Of a stretch of 64,000 nt of DNA, positions 36,138-48,819 are shown in pieces; the first letter of the stretch is position 1; each line of letters starts with the position of its first letter. The notes under the pieces were generated by a model that searched no databases, was not told the DNA's origin, and worked only from the letters and a program-made list of their open reading frames with translations. This DNA is from Epiperipatus broadwayi (Eukaryota > Onychophora > Udeonychophora > Euonychophora > Peripatidae), in NCBI GenBank assembly GCA_028023455.1, contig JAQFVV010006246.1:2657501-2721500 (forward strand), read 5' to 3'. The translations under genes and the position numbers were made by a program.

Positions 36138-37053
36138 ATAATTACAATTAAGTATTTTTTGTTTTTACATATAAGGAGAAATTAAAACCATATTTATTAA
36201 ATATTGTTAAAGAAAAAGTATGTAATTAACAATTTTATTAAATATTTTGTTATGTGATTTTCATATATTATTAAAAGACATTAAACTCTTTTAAATAAAA
36301 TTTAAGGAATTTTTTTTTAAAAAAAAAAGTTTTCATTTTTATGTTTATTTTTTCACATCTGTGAAAAATTATAAAATTCTGATAGATATATTGCATTGAT
36401 CAATGAATGCTTTTTTTTTTAAAAAAAATATAGAATTTTATTGAGAAATTTGGTTGCAATACATGATAACAGTTAAACATAAAATATATTGCATGATAAT
36501 CAGGGGGATGAAAGTTCAATATTGATACCTTGCTTGACACCAGCTACAAGGACTAACATGAAGTATATCAGCAAGGAACAAGTTCTATTAGGAGTGAAAA
36601 GGGATCAGCTTTTGTGGGCCAAATCAATAACCTCCATGTAGAATCGTAGATGTAAGAGGGGGCCAAATTCTGGTCCCTTTTTCGAATTTTTTCCATTTTG
36701 TTAATATAGAGCTCAAGCGGATATTCCAGTGCATGATAATAACTGTTTATTTCACTCAACTGCAAAGTTCTCCATGATTTACAATGAAGCCTATAAATCT
36801 TGACTTACTTGTTCTAATTATGAAGAATATGATTAGCATTGTAGGAATCCACTAGGTTATTCCAACTATGAAGAGTGTGATTAGCTTTGTAAGATTATTT
36901 CCTATTGTTTTGTAGAACACAGAGATTGATTGCAAAATCATATTTTAACAATTGGTTTCTGTAACCCTAAAGTAAACCTATTGTAGTAAGATTTTAACAA
37001 TGACTCTTTCCTATTTATAATATTTCGATTCTGCTTGTCTAGATTTACTTCAA
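36138..37053. other. Intron sequence; one unrecognised minus-strand frame
   Basis: The 65-codon minus frame at 36568-36765 (ALEYPLELYINKMEKIRKRD) is not A/T-trivial but I recognise nothing in it. The phrase TATGAAGARTRTGATTAGC occurs twice (about 36820 and 36868), a small duplication. Confidence 0.3.
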
Positions 37054-37163
37054 TGTGTTGTCCAGTAATCAATGCTTCAGTTGTCCAATCCAATAGTTTG
37101 CAATCCATTGTGTTGACCAGTAATCAATGCTTCAGTTGTGCAATCCAATAGTTTGCAATCAAT
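37054..37163. repeat. Tandem duplication of 55 bp
   Basis: GTAATCAATGCTTCAGTTGT followed by CAATCCAATAGTTTGCAATC occurs twice in tandem with only a few differences. Non-coding, intronic. Confidence 0.85.
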
Positions 37164-37285
37164 CTTTATAGTATTCTAAATAATTGTTGAATTAAGTAAT
37201 GTTAACTAATTTGCAACTTCAGTATTTCTGATTATATCTATAACACCATTTATACTATTTTAATCTTTTAATCGTAGTTTTTGAC

Positions 37286-37745
37286 TCAGGATTTTCTTAG
37301 TTGTAATTGTGTGTTGATTTGAAAATTTTTTATTTTTTGTGGTCCTCCAATTTCACCAGAAGTGGCCCAATAACTTTTGATCAGATCATCAGAAAAATTT
37401 AATTTTTGTGCAAGGAGATAGCTTAAATCATACTTTATATTGTTTGATTCTAAAATTGAGATCGAATTAACATTTAAAATAATTTTTCTTATTTTTCCCC
37501 TGCGCTGTTTTGCTGCATTCGGCCACTTCCAGTTCGACACTACGGTATTGTACTTTTTTTCTCATGACAGATTTACTGATAGAATTTCTTTTACACATTG
37601 TTCTGTGATTATTTTTTATATCTAGTATGTTCCATGCACCATTTCCTGTCTTCCATGGCTGATTTGCAGCCTTAGAAGAAACCTGTTCTACTTTACAAAT
37701 ATCAGATGTTACGGTGAAATTCTTAAAGCTATCTTTGCAAAGCAT
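37286..37745 (-). other. Two overlapping unrecognised minus-strand frames
   Basis: Frames of 92 codons (37745-37467) and 84 codons (37540-37286) overlap in different phases. Together they could be one decayed coding region with a single shift near 37470-37540. Phrases such as QPWKTGNGAWNILDIKNNHR and LAQKLNFSDDLIKSYWATSG look protein-like, but I assign no family. An old retrotransposed gene or transposon piece is plausible. Confidence 0.3.
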
Positions 37746-39235
37746 TTTTTTTTATTTCTTTAACATTTTCAATGGAGTTTAACTTCCAAATCACTTCTCA
37801 ACTTGTTCTGTTACTGAAAATTAGGATTTCTAGTAGCTCTTTTCATTGTTTGATCAATTGAATTCGTTTAAAATCTTTTTCAAAGCCTTATGTTATACCA
37901 CAGCTTTTTTGGAATTACTTATTCTGGTTTTTGGCTTTTTCAATAGTACCCATTTGCACAAAACGGGATCAATGAATGTTTCTATGAGTTTTTTTCAGGC
38001 TTATAGAGTTAGTTATTTAATAAGGACAATGGAAATAATCTTCATGATTACTTTTTGTTTTCATTGAAAATTATTTTAATATAATGAATTATGCCCAATT
38101 CCATCTATTTATCATACAGAATATTGTAAAAAAAGCGGATGAAATTCATTCTGTTTTTCTTTGAAATTAAATATGATTACAATTAAAGTAATTATGTAAT
38201 ATATCAATTTAATTTTTTTTTTTTTTGAGATATAAAACAATAAATTGGAAATAAAGTGTTTGTTTTTGCAAAACATTTTACATTTTTTTGTTATCATCAA
38301 ATATGGGTGAAATATGTAATTAAAGATAGTTGACAATCATAGGGTTAAACCATGACTTATAATTGTACATTGCAAAAACAAGTTTAAATTTAGCTATATT
38401 GTAATTTATTATAAGTAGTTTCTAGTCTCATATGTATAATTCATAAATGTTCAAACATAAATGATTTTAAATATATATAAAGCCTACAATATTTGAAAAA
38501 ATATGATGTTCAAATTAACAGATCTCATTTATTGTGTATCTCATAAGGTATTAATATCTTGTATGACATATAATACTTTCTTTTATATAAACAATATTTG
38601 CATATTTTTTCCCATGCTGATAGTAAAAATGAACCTTAAAAGAAAAGTCAACCTATAACAAAAAATTTTAACATTGTCTGTTTTATTTTTCATTGATTAT
38701 TAGCAAATATTTATTCTCTAAAATTATTGCTAATTTTCCATTTACCTAATTAAAAATATTTATTCTCTAAAATTATTGCTACTTTTATTTTTATTAAATG
38801 AAAACAAAACAAGTGAATTACATTGTATAAAAAGTATATATAATAAAATAAATTCTACAAGTTTGTATAAATAATTATTAACTATTATGGAATAACTTTT
38901 GTTATAAAATAATATGTGTTTCTTTGCTAAGCCAGGTTTTTAATATGGCTTATCTATGTCAAAACATGAATAAAGTGAACATTATTTTATATCAAAATTT
39001 ATTACTGGAATAGTTGATAATTATCTACACACTTTTGTAGAATTTATTTTATTACATATTATCTGCAGTATATACATATATTACAATTTATTTTTAAAGA
39101 ATTATTTATATATTTATGGATTAGTGGATTCTGGAGGTTTTTAAATGTAGTGTATTTCTTGAATATGATATGTGTTAAAAAATAAAAAAGAATTATATAA
39201 TATGGGAATAATAATGAATCCTTCTTACTGACTAG
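37746..39235. other. Intron sequence up to the third CUB exon
   Basis: AT-rich. An imperfect 50-60-bp tandem duplication (ATTTATTCTCTAAAATTATT) is present at about 38707-38790. The end CTTACTGACTAG is the acceptor for the exon at 39236. Confidence 0.5.
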
Positions 39236-39392
39236 ATTCAAGAAATGAGAGGTCCAGACTATATATGCCTTGGTAGATTTTGTGGTTACAATAATCCTGC
39301 ACCTATAAGTAGTACTCACAATAATATGCGGATTATATTTCATTCTGATTCAAACACTCAAGCTAAAGGATTTTCTGCCTTTTGGAGTATAA
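39236..39392 (+). CDS. CUB-domain protein, internal exon (second half of a CUB domain)
   Basis: This exon completes the CUB domain begun at 31535. Spliced, DYVE continues as IQEMRGPDYICLGRFCGYNN, the segment before the last CUB disulfide. An SST turn and IIFHSDSNTQAKGFSAFW, the terminal beta-strands, follow. The incoming intron is phase 0, matching the outgoing phase of exon 31535-31719. The donor ATAA|GTAAGT leaves phase 1, the same phase as at the end of the previous CUB domain (21345), so another phase-1 module probably follows. No such module was found in the remaining 24.6 kb of the window. There are no stops or frameshifts. The extracellular role is inferred from the fold; ligand unknown. 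Confidence 0.93.
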
Positions 39393-39730
39393 GTAAGTTT
39401 TAGTTATTACTTAGCATTCTCTTAGATAAGCTTATGTTTTAGTAAATATTGCTTATAGTTTTTGTATTTATTGACTGTTTAATAACAAATATAATGAGCA
39501 AAATTATAACAAACATTTAATTCTATAGTTTATTTTATTTAGTTGGGTAAAAAGCATTTAATTAGGTTACTTAAATCAATGTCACCTTTAATTTATTCTA
39601 GTATTTACTTTTTTAATCTATGTTCATGATCTCTCATGACATCATTGTTTTCAGCATAATTTAACAAAGCTAGATTAAAATTTAAAAAGTTGAAGTATAT
39701 GAAAATTTATTATTGGCATAAAAACATAGA
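39393..39730. other. Intron sequence after the third CUB exon
   Basis: AT-rich; nothing recognised. Confidence 0.5.
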
Positions 39731-39829
39731 GAAGATAAATGACAATAATTTTTTATACTTGTTTTCTATATGAAACTATCATAATTTCATATAGAAAACA
39801 AGTACAAAAAATTATTGTCATTTATCTTC
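39731..39829. repeat. 99-bp hairpin with 45-bp arms
   Basis: The left arm 39731-39775 (starting GAAGATAAATGACAATAATT) pairs with 39785-39829, with one mismatch and a 9-base loop. A transcript would form a long, nearly perfect stem. It could be a tiny MITE or a hairpin-RNA source; it is longer and more perfect than a typical animal miRNA precursor. Confidence 0.85.
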
Positions 39830-41387
39830 CCTATTTACCTTAGGCAATTTTAATTTTAACTCTTAGGATTTTAGCTGATACTATAAGGCAATTGATTGTA
39901 AAAAAAAAGTACACATTACATATTCTTACATGATACATTTCCAGTATTAAACAACTTATCCATGAAATAATCATTTATGAAAGATTTGTGGCAAAAAGTA
40001 ACTAATCCTTTACTTTATTTTATGAATTCTTCTATATATCTTTTCTTAAAATTTATATATTAATTAAACTTTATAATGTAAAGGGCCAGGAAAAACACAT
40101 AAAAAAAAGAGAGAGCATGCACCAAACTACAGTTGGACTTTGGGTCTTTGAGGAGGATGCCAGTGCTGCTGTGATGAAATGCATATTCAGTGATTTCATC
40201 TACCTTCAAATGATTAGCTCTAAACTTATTCATTAAATTTAGATACAATTTAGATTAGTTCATCCACCTCTCACCCTTTCTGCCTTCATTATGCCTCAGT
40301 ATTCGAACTCATGGAGAATTCACCTGAAACTCTTTTGACGGGGATGAACAAATATACATAACAACTGCTGTATTTTATATAGGCTACAATTCGTATTATT
40401 CACCAAGCATCTTACAGAACTATTATGTAAGCATAAAATATGTATGTGTGCATATTAAGACTAGTGGTTGTTTGATAAATACAAAGTTGATTTAATAACC
40501 AGAGACCAGATTAAAGTGAACAAATTGTTTAACATTTATTAATTAACATAAATTAAGTAAAAATAAAATAAAATATTTTAAACAATATCAAAAAAAATAA
40601 AAGATAATTGCTTGTGTCACGTATGGACTTCTACCATATTATCAATTAAAAAATTCTATGATATATACCATTTTACCTGATGGTGGAAGTTCATTATAGC
40701 ACCAATTATTTACAAAGTCAAAGAAAAATGAAATAGAAAGTAAAAATAATAATTTAGAATGATCGTGAAACTGACTAGCTAAATTAAATCTCCATTGATA
40801 TGTTTGTAGCAGCAGCATCATTCATTCCAGGTTGATGATGTTTCATCTGATTGAGACCCCCTATCTAAAGTACAAATTCCTATTGTGATAGAAAAGAACA
40901 TATATATAAGATGATTATTCATTCATACTGAAAATAGACATATAATGATTATTAGTTAACAAATAACATAAATTTTGTCCTTTGGTGTCAATTGTATGTA
41001 TTTAATATGGAATAATAATTGAAGATCTTATCTCCATTCCTTGTTGTGATGACCAAATGTGAAGTTGCTACAAAGGGGAAATCTGGTCTAAAATTTATTT
41101 ACAATAAAAAAATAACTAAACTTAACCATCCCCCCTTCTTTGTCAACTAACATTGATAATGTACTCTTCCAAAGCATAAACTATAAAAGTGTGAAAATAA
41201 AATTAAAAAAATTAAAGAAAAATTTACAAAGATAATCATATGATAAAATTAAGTAGTTAAATTAAAGTTCATCAAATTGTCTTGATTAGAATTTATGAGT
41301 TTGGCACATAATCCAATTTTCTAGATCACTCTTCTTAGACAAAGGATTGCTCATTCAGTAACATCTCACATTGCTGTTGATCTCTCT
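39830..41387. other. Non-coding DNA, mostly AT-rich
   Basis: A more balanced block at 40080-40330 (around GAGGAGGATGCCAGTGCTGC) may be a fragment of an interspersed element. It has no copy elsewhere in the window that I could see. Elsewhere nothing was recognised. Confidence 0.4.
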
Positions 41388-42138
41388 TAATTCCTCTGTA
41401 TACATCTCAGACTTGACAATAGGCATTTCTTTAGGCATTTTATAAAAGTAGGTAGCTGAAGTTTCATGCATTCATGGAAGGGATAATAGTGATCATCACT
41501 ACAGTGCGATTACTTTACCCCAAAAACATAGCACAGTATTTTCTAATATCAATAACTTTATATAACTGCAATTTAATATTAAACAATTGCTCATACATAA
41601 GAGAAATTATTCCATACTATTTTTTAGCTGCTGGTAGTATTTTTGTTCTTTTTTTTCTGTCCATGTTTATAAAATATAATTGTTTTTTCACTATCAGTTT
41701 CAAAATAATTCTCTTATTTCATGAATTTGCATAGATTTGTTTAGGTTTAATTATTCCAACTGTCACCTGTAATTGGCTGTAGTCTTTATTAAACTTAGAT
41801 AATAAAAATCATAATTTTGAATGATGTATTCTATTTTTTTGAATGGTGTTAGCTTCCTATAGTAAAAGCATTATTTACAAAGTTGATGGATTTAAATTGA
41901 TTTTGTTTTTATACTTAACTCAGTTTCTGGTTTTCACTTTACATCTTTCATTTCTGCTATATTGATGTAGCTACCTATTGTTATGTTTATTATATTAGTA
42001 ACAATCCATTTGAAGAATTACGTAATAGGATTATAATTTTATTTTCACACTCAGGTTCCTAGCAACTAACCTGACACCAGGTCATCAACATGTTTATATT
42101 GTTTAGCTTATAATGTACAACACAGTATTTAAAAGTTT
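41388..42138. repeat. Interspersed repeat family X, uninterrupted copy
   Basis: About 750 bp. It matches 48820-49193 plus 51461-51868 in the same order and orientation, with roughly one difference per ten bases. Shared blocks include CAATAGGCATTTCTTTRGGC, ATTAAACARTTSCTCATRCA, TAGCTTCCTATAGYAAAAGC and TTTAGCTTATAATGTACAAC. The 86-codon frame at 41474-41734 is not preserved in the other copy. Non-coding. Confidence 0.85.
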
Positions 42139-43465
42139 ATATATATATTGTGCCAGTCAAAATATGTTTATCCATCTAACATGAGCTGGAACTCACAAAA
42201 TGTACTTCAAACCCAGTCAAGCCCAAGATTTAGGTCAGGGAACAGCCTGGATTCGAACCCACCCTCTAAGCCCCAGATCAAACACCTAATGAATAACATA
42301 ATAGTGATGGCACATGAGAATTAATCTTAATCCGGCCGACTAGCAAAGCTGAGCAAAACAATGAGACATCTATTAACTATGACTATATTAAAATATACAT
42401 AAGCATGGCTGTAATATGTGGAAGTGGAGGAAAAGGAATTCGAACTACTCAAATAAGTTAGACAATAAAATATAGTTTAATATAATGATGAATTATTTAT
42501 ACATTTTATACATTTATAAATTAAGTATATACATTAGTGTGTGCGTGAATGAGCAAGCAGTAGATGATTACATAGTGTCATTCGCGCTATTATTTCTCAT
42601 ATGCTCTTTATTAGCTAAATAATATATTACAAATAAACACACATCTTTGGTGGGTCCAATATTAAGATGCCAATCTTATTAGAAAGAAGAATTCACATAA
42701 AATTGTTATTAACGCTTTGGATTACGGTTCTGAAACATGGTGACTGACTAACATTATTTAGGGGAGGATTCTGAGATTCATTATACATATAAGATAAATT
42801 ATTTTCACACCATTACAGTCATGAAAATAAATAAAATACATTTGAAAACATTTGATTATATTTGAATCTATGACAAAATATTTAATGAAAAATTATTTTA
42901 ACAATAGTAAGACGAACACTTTATTTTCCCAAGGCATACAGATACTCTTAAATAGATATATAAATTATGATGGTGGGATTGTATATGATTGAAATAAACT
43001 TAATTAATAAAATAGAAGTAATTGGCATTTATATATATATTTTAAGCAAAGCGTAATTTTAATATTAGAGCATTAAAACTGGGTCATGAAGCAAAAGAAA
43101 TAATAATACGAAGAAGTTTGCAGTGCTGACATAATAGTCTAAAAATAACTAAGAGGAAATGGTCGTGCTTCTGGATAAAAAACGAAATCTCACACCCCCT
43201 TCGTGGGTAGTGCTTAGAGAAAAGTGGATAGGCATGGCATGGCCCAGACTTTTGCTGGTATAACTGACGTGAGAGGCCTTTTATCTATACGAAGTGAATA
43301 TGCATAGCATGTGCCAAACTTACGGGATCACTGCCAGAGGCATTTTATACGAAATAAATGTGGTTCCAGATAGCTCAACTATCTATGGAACGAGGTACGA
43401 AAAGAAATCTATGGGTTCAAACTTGTCGCAACCCCCAGATTAGAAGCACATATATATATATCATG
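42139..43465. repeat. Element starting TTGTGCCAGTC with a tRNA-like B-box
   Basis: Begins after a (TA)n tract with TTGTGCCAGTCAAAATATG, the same start as the element at 2223. GGATTCGAACCC (42250-42261), read on the opposite strand, matches a polymerase III B-box. A roughly 70-bp tandem pair is at 43218-43352 (AAGTGRATAKGCATRGCATG). The stretch ends with GGTTCAAACTTGTCGC and another (TA)n tract near 43450. It may be one element or several nested ones. Confidence 0.4.
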
Positions 43466-45180
43466 AAGATAGGCTAAATGTCAGAAACGCAGTACGAATG
43501 ATAAATGTCACTAACAACATTGAATAAATTTTACTGCTTTAAAAATAAATGACCCTTGTTTGAATACTATAATTTATACAAATAATATGCTATGCAATTA
43601 TAATATATATAGAGAAATTTAGATTTCATTTACTAAAATATGCTTGAAGATTTTATTTAGCAAAAGAAACATTAAGATTTAGATTTCAAATTAATAAAAT
43701 ATACGTTAAGATTTGATTTAGTAAAAGAAACATTAAGATTTTCCCCCATCCCTTTTTCTGCTATTTAAAATAAATCAATCCCACCTTCATTGATTTTACA
43801 ATAACTGAAATATTTAAATACAAGATTTGAAATTTTAAGAGTATGAAAAATGAAGTAAGATTAGCAGTTATATAGAAAACAAATTATAAGTCACCCTTTC
43901 AGAATTTAATAAATAATTATAAAATAAATGTTTCAGAGCGTTAATTAGCTTGAGTTCTGGATTTTCAGAGTTAAACAAATCAATTTTTATATTAAAAACG
44001 AACCTAAAATGTTGATTCATAAAACAATCTGGCGAACGTATTAATTTACAATGCATTACATATATATTTTAAGGGGACATTAATAACCTTTGCATGAAGG
44101 TTTAGTTAAAAAAAAATGACAGAAAAGATTTTAGAAATTAAGCTCACCAGGTTGTGAGATTGACATTTTAATAATAAGCAAGCAGATATATAAATCAAAT
44201 AATAAATACATATAAATAAATGACCGCACCAAGTTAAAGAAAGTTAAGAGCACATGAGAGAGAATTAAATTTATATAAATTATTTAAGAGCAAATTACAT
44301 GTTATTTATATAAAAAAACATATTAATTTAAAAGATACAAAATTGAACAATACGTTAGAATCTTGATAGCAGGATTTGAGATTAGTGAGGCTAGATTCAT
44401 TTTCAAATAGTAGCATAAAAGTTACCTTGCAATTTTAAGAGTCCAATTTAATACAGCATGTGCACAGCAATTGAAATGCAAGTTCTTCGGTGACAGAAAA
44501 CTTCTATTAGCATTCTAAAGTTCTTTTTTAGACCTTTCTTCATTTCAGGGCAGCAGGATATTACGGTAGCAGTAGAGGCCACTGAAGAGTGGTGGATTTA
44601 CTGCTACATCATTTTTAAGTTTCACCGCGATGTTAACAATCATTTTCACTAGAGTAGCTAATCTAATCTGATTCAAAATTCAGTCATTTTATACTTTTTC
44701 TTTTATCAGTTGTTTTTGAAGATGCAATAGTAAGATAACGTCCAAAAATAAATTCAAATCTATTTCCAGATTAGAAATAGATTTGACAACATGTTTTTTA
44801 ACAAAAGAAAATCTTTAATCTACTTAATCCCATTTATTTTAAGTAAAACTTTAATTAAAAAATACCTCCCTTTAATTATTTTTGGACAATTAACAACAGT
44901 CACATCTTCCATATTGGATTTTATAAAAAATATACAGTTTAATAGAAAAACAAGCAATTTAAAAAGAAAAAGCTAAAAATGACATATAATAAATATTTAA
45001 AAACATCAATATTTTGTTAGTAAGTTTTGCTCCTATGTATATATTTGAGCAGCATCTATAATACTTTAATAAAAAAGAACTAATAATTAATAAAAAGAAT
45101 TAATAATAATTTTAAAACATGTTATTGAAACATTAAATTTTATAATTTAGGCACGCATCTCAAATATATACATGAAATAT
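43466..45180. other. AT-rich non-coding DNA
   Basis: Near-duplicate phrases ATTAAGATTTAGATTTC and TTTAGTAAAAGAAACATTAAG recur at 43614-43745. A balanced block at 44540-44640 has an acceptor-like TTCATTTCAG and a short open frame (WWIYCYIIFKFHRD) but no supporting partner. No gene is called. Confidence 0.4.
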
Positions 45181-45280
45181 ATATACACGACAAAAGGAGC
45201 GGGATGGGAAATAGGGATTTAAACACAGGTTAGTAGGTAGAAACATGAAGCACAATCTTAAGCTAAGACTGACTGCTTCA

Positions 45281-45312
<32 letters not shown>
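45181..45312 (-). repeat. SINE-like segment ending in (TA)n (GA)n
   Basis: AGACTGACTGCTTCAATATA ahead of a (TA)n tract is the reverse of the TATATTGAAGCAGTCAG start seen at 63418. Upstream, GGGATTTAAACACAGG resembles a degenerate B-box. It is followed by a (GA)n run at 45300-45312. Confidence 0.4.
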
Positions 45313-45313
<1 letters not shown>

Positions 45314-46249
45314 TTATTCTTTTCTACAGTGTTTCATTATACTTTTTTTTTCATTATCTGGGATTCTTTCATTATATATAAAAATAGTTTATTGCAAATT
45401 TCTTTTCACTTTGATGTTAACTAAATATACATACATTGCATATATATATATATATATATGCTTAAAATATTCAAACAGCATATATGCAATTAGCATAAGT
45501 TTTTGAATGATCTTAATTTGTGATGCGGGCTAATATTGGCACCTATGAAAGATGGCATTTCAATAGTGGACCCCTCGGATATTTAAGCACATGCAGACCC
45601 TTCCCCATTGCTGGTAGCATCATCTACCATTTCACTATCACTACTACTTTGCATTTCTTCAAAACATTTTGAATCCATGTTAATTAATTGTTTACCACTT
45701 CTGGTTATCATTAAAACTTTTTTGTGGGTTAAGTATAAAGCGTGGGTGTCTATTATTGTATAGGCAAGTGAATGGAAAGAATTATCTACAAAAGTATATA
45801 ATATATGCATTATTTCCATAACAAAATATGCTGTATTTTATTTTAAATAAAATAAAACAATAAGAAAATAAATAAAAATGTTAAAAATAAAAGAGAGAAA
45901 AATTAAACAGGTTGTTATCTGTGCAAGGTGTTTAAAAGTAGGCATTGTTCCAAGTTATTTCCGAAAAAATATTTGACAAAAATTTTCACTGAGATAAAGA
46001 AGAAAAGTGCTAAAAGGTTTTCTTTTGTTTTAAAGAAAAATCGGATTTTAGATACCATGTGGTAGGAGACAGAAAAATAGCTAAAATTCTTGAGATCATA
46101 ACTTTCTATAAAACAAAAGAAAAAAAGAATAAATAGAAAAATATCAGGAGACATTTTTAGTCTTTTTTAATCTGAAACTTTAAGTTTGCATTTGTTTCTT
46201 TGTGCTGTAGATTTTTTACATCAGAGATTTCTGAAACTGTTATTTAAAT
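45313..46249. other. Non-coding DNA with an unrecognised minus frame
   Basis: The minus frame at 45819-45583 (78 codons) ends in an acidic, Ser-rich tail (EEMQSSSDSEMVDDATSNGE). It could be a decayed transposase or host fragment, but I do not recognise it. The remainder is AT-rich with two (TA)n tracts. Confidence 0.3.
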
Positions 46250-47796
46250 CAGCGTTTCCCAACCTGTGGTACGCGTACCACTGGTGGTACGCGAGTTGCT
46301 GGTTGGTGGTACACGAAAAATAATCAATAATGGCGGACATAAAAAAAAAAAATTAAATCATAAAAATATATAGAAACGTTTTTTCCTATAATTCATAAAA
46401 ATTACTTTAATGAATAATATTGTACAGTAAAGTTGTTAATATGTACAGTCGATGATCGAAAATCCAACAATTGATATCGTTTTTTTTTTTTTTTTTTGGA
46501 TTGCACTTTTAAATTTAGCCGTTAGCCACCAGTAATTTGAGGTGTCGCCGCCACTGTTGTGATAGTGCTGCACTCTCATTCACTTCACCGCATGGTTTAC
46601 AAGTGACAGGTTATTGTTTGTGATTGTATCGTCTTTGTTTATTAAAATTCATTGATCCCTATATAACCTGCTTATTCGAACTTAGACAAGAAGCACAGGT
46701 TTTTTTTTAAGACAATCCTTTTGATCTCTCTTCGAAATTGTATGATTTTGATTGGCTTCAGGTGCTTGCATATTTATCTGATATTTTTTGCAAATAAATG
46801 AACTTAAATTTGACACTTAAGAATAACTCGATAACGATCTTTAATGTTAATGATAAAATTGAAAGTATGATTAAGAAATTAGATTTTTGGAAACAGTGTA
46901 TTGAAAACAATCAACCGGAAGAATTCGAAACTCTACATATTTTTTTGTTTGAAAATAAGGTTAGTCTGTCTCAAGATATACAGAAAATATAATAGCACAT
47001 TTAACAGGATTAAAATTGTCTTTCATGGAATATTTTCCACAACCCGAAAACACAAATGATAAGTGGATTTCAAATCCCTTCTATGAAGAAAATTTAGAAG
47101 AAGATACATCATTATCAATAAAAGAGAAAGAAAATTTAATTAAATTATCGACACAATCTAATTAATTTTGGTTAAACATTAAAGAATATGAACAGTTTTC
47201 TGAGAAAGCTCTTAAATTATTATTACCATTTACTAGTATGGAATTAGTGGAAAGAGCTTTTTCTTCATATATTTTTTTTTTAAAAAAAGTATTGAAACAG
47301 ATTGAATGCAGCTGTAGACTTAAGAATAAATATATCTTGCATCTTCTGAACCAAATTTCAAAAAATTATGTTTTCGAAACAAGCACAAGGATCTCATTAA
47401 ATTTATTTTATAAAAAAAACATTTGATTATGATAAGAAAATATATTAATTGGGTTTTTATAATTTTGTGTTTTTATTAAAACCATTTATTAATAAATGAA
47501 ATATGATAAAATAGTAGATAAATATGATACTTTGAACAAACACATACATATATGTTACAGTGAGTTTATAATTTCAGTGAGTTTATAATCCAGCATGATG
47601 TTTAGGCATGTTACAATGTAATTTGTCTCATTATGTGATGTGAATACATGGTCACCCTATAATATGTATAATGCAAATAAAATAACACACTCGCAATAAC
47701 AAATTTCACAAAATACAATCATTTTTATGAAGTGGTACAATTTAGCATGATGTACTACCAAATGGTACGCGAGCCAAAAAAGGTTGGGAAACGCTG
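46250..47796 (+). mobile_element. hAT-superfamily DNA transposon, internally deleted
   Basis: Terminal inverted repeats CAGCGTTTCCCAACC (46250) and GGTTGGGAAACGCTG (ending 47796) are perfect over 15 bp. They are flanked by the 8-bp direct duplication ATTTAAAT (46242-46249 and 47797-47804). The 8-bp duplication and CAG-type ends are diagnostic of hAT elements. At 1547 bp it is too short for a full transposase gene. Subterminal GGTACGCG words (46270-46300, 47763-47770) recur near both ends. Confidence 0.95.
46798..47426 (+). pseudogene. hAT transposase, C-terminal half, broken
   Basis: The 46798 frame reads MNLNLTLKNNSITIFNVNDK and FETLHIFLFENKVSL, the region before the dimerisation domain of ZBED/FAM200-like hAT transposases. 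After a frame change near 46985 it continues with MEYFPQPENTNDKW-like sequence. A stop lies at about 47163. At 47214-47260 comes LLPFTSMELVERAFSS, the hAT dimerisation motif, where most relatives have a cysteine-containing CEKGFS-like word. The N-terminal BED finger and catalytic residues are absent, so it cannot encode active enzyme. Confidence 0.8.
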
Positions 47797-47804
47797 ATTT
47801 AAAT

Positions 47805-48819
47805 CAACAAAATATATTTGTGGGCTAGAAATGAATAGTCTGGGGCAAAGCTTTAAATGTGCTGGGCTTTTAACCCTGGTTCCACAAAGAAGCCAAAGTT
47901 GATACATTATCAAACCACCCTCTAAACTTGAAGGGATCCATGACTGACCATCCGCATCTTTCTCTACCTATATTTGAAATAATGATCAAACCATTAGAGA
48001 TTTGAGAAACCAAGTAGGACAACATTTCTGTAATGGACAACTCTTCAGTGGCCATAGTGTGCTGAATAAACTCATTATCATTACAAATCTGCATAAATTA
48101 CTTTTCCCAGGGAAACTCAAGATAATACTTACGCTTTATTATATATTTTTTTAAAAATACATTAATGGGCATTTCCAGTGATATTTAGAGACTTTAATAT
48201 GATGATATTTTGATCAGTTCTTTCCAGTTTCAAAAATTCTACTTCATATTTGGATTGATTAGACATTTTTTTTCTGATTGTTATTTAGTTTGCTTGTCTA
48301 TACAAATATATGTGTATGCAAGTGTTTTATTAAATATCTGAGCACATTTAATAATCTATTTCTTATTATTTTATGTATGTTATATTAAATATGTCATTAC
48401 AATTAAGTATTCATTTTCTTTCCTTATCTTGAGTCTTATATATTTAGTTAAAGAAAGAAATATATGCATGTGGTGATTATTTAGTTAAATTAATTGACTA
48501 TATGATTACTACTATCCCCTATATGATTCTCACAGTTTAAATACCACCCACTCTCAGTGAGCTAGCCAGTGGCCAGACATTTTCAATTATACCTGATCTT
48601 TCTTCCCATTTTTTTCAGCATAATTCTTATGTACAAATAAGATTGGTGCTTGAAGTCAAAACAATCTGATGTCTATAAATATACTGAATGAGAAATATTA
48701 TTAAATATTATGTTATGTTTTTCAGTAATAATAGAATTATTACAATGAAGAAATATTTTGTATCCTAGCATGTGTCATAGTAGTTAAATAGTACTTAGAA
48801 AAGGCATAAACCCATTACA
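47805..48819. other. Non-coding DNA
   Basis: The 74-codon minus frame at 48094-47870 (GRERCGWSVMDPFKFRGWF) is unrecognised and isolated. The rest is AT-rich. Confidence 0.4.

Noticed and set aside
41474-41734. 86-codon frame in repeat X
   Set aside because: Interrupted in the second copy of the repeat, so not under coding constraint.
44540-44640. Exon-like segment after TTCATTTCAG
   Set aside because: Short frame with no CUB or other domain residues, no clear donor and no compatible neighbour exon.
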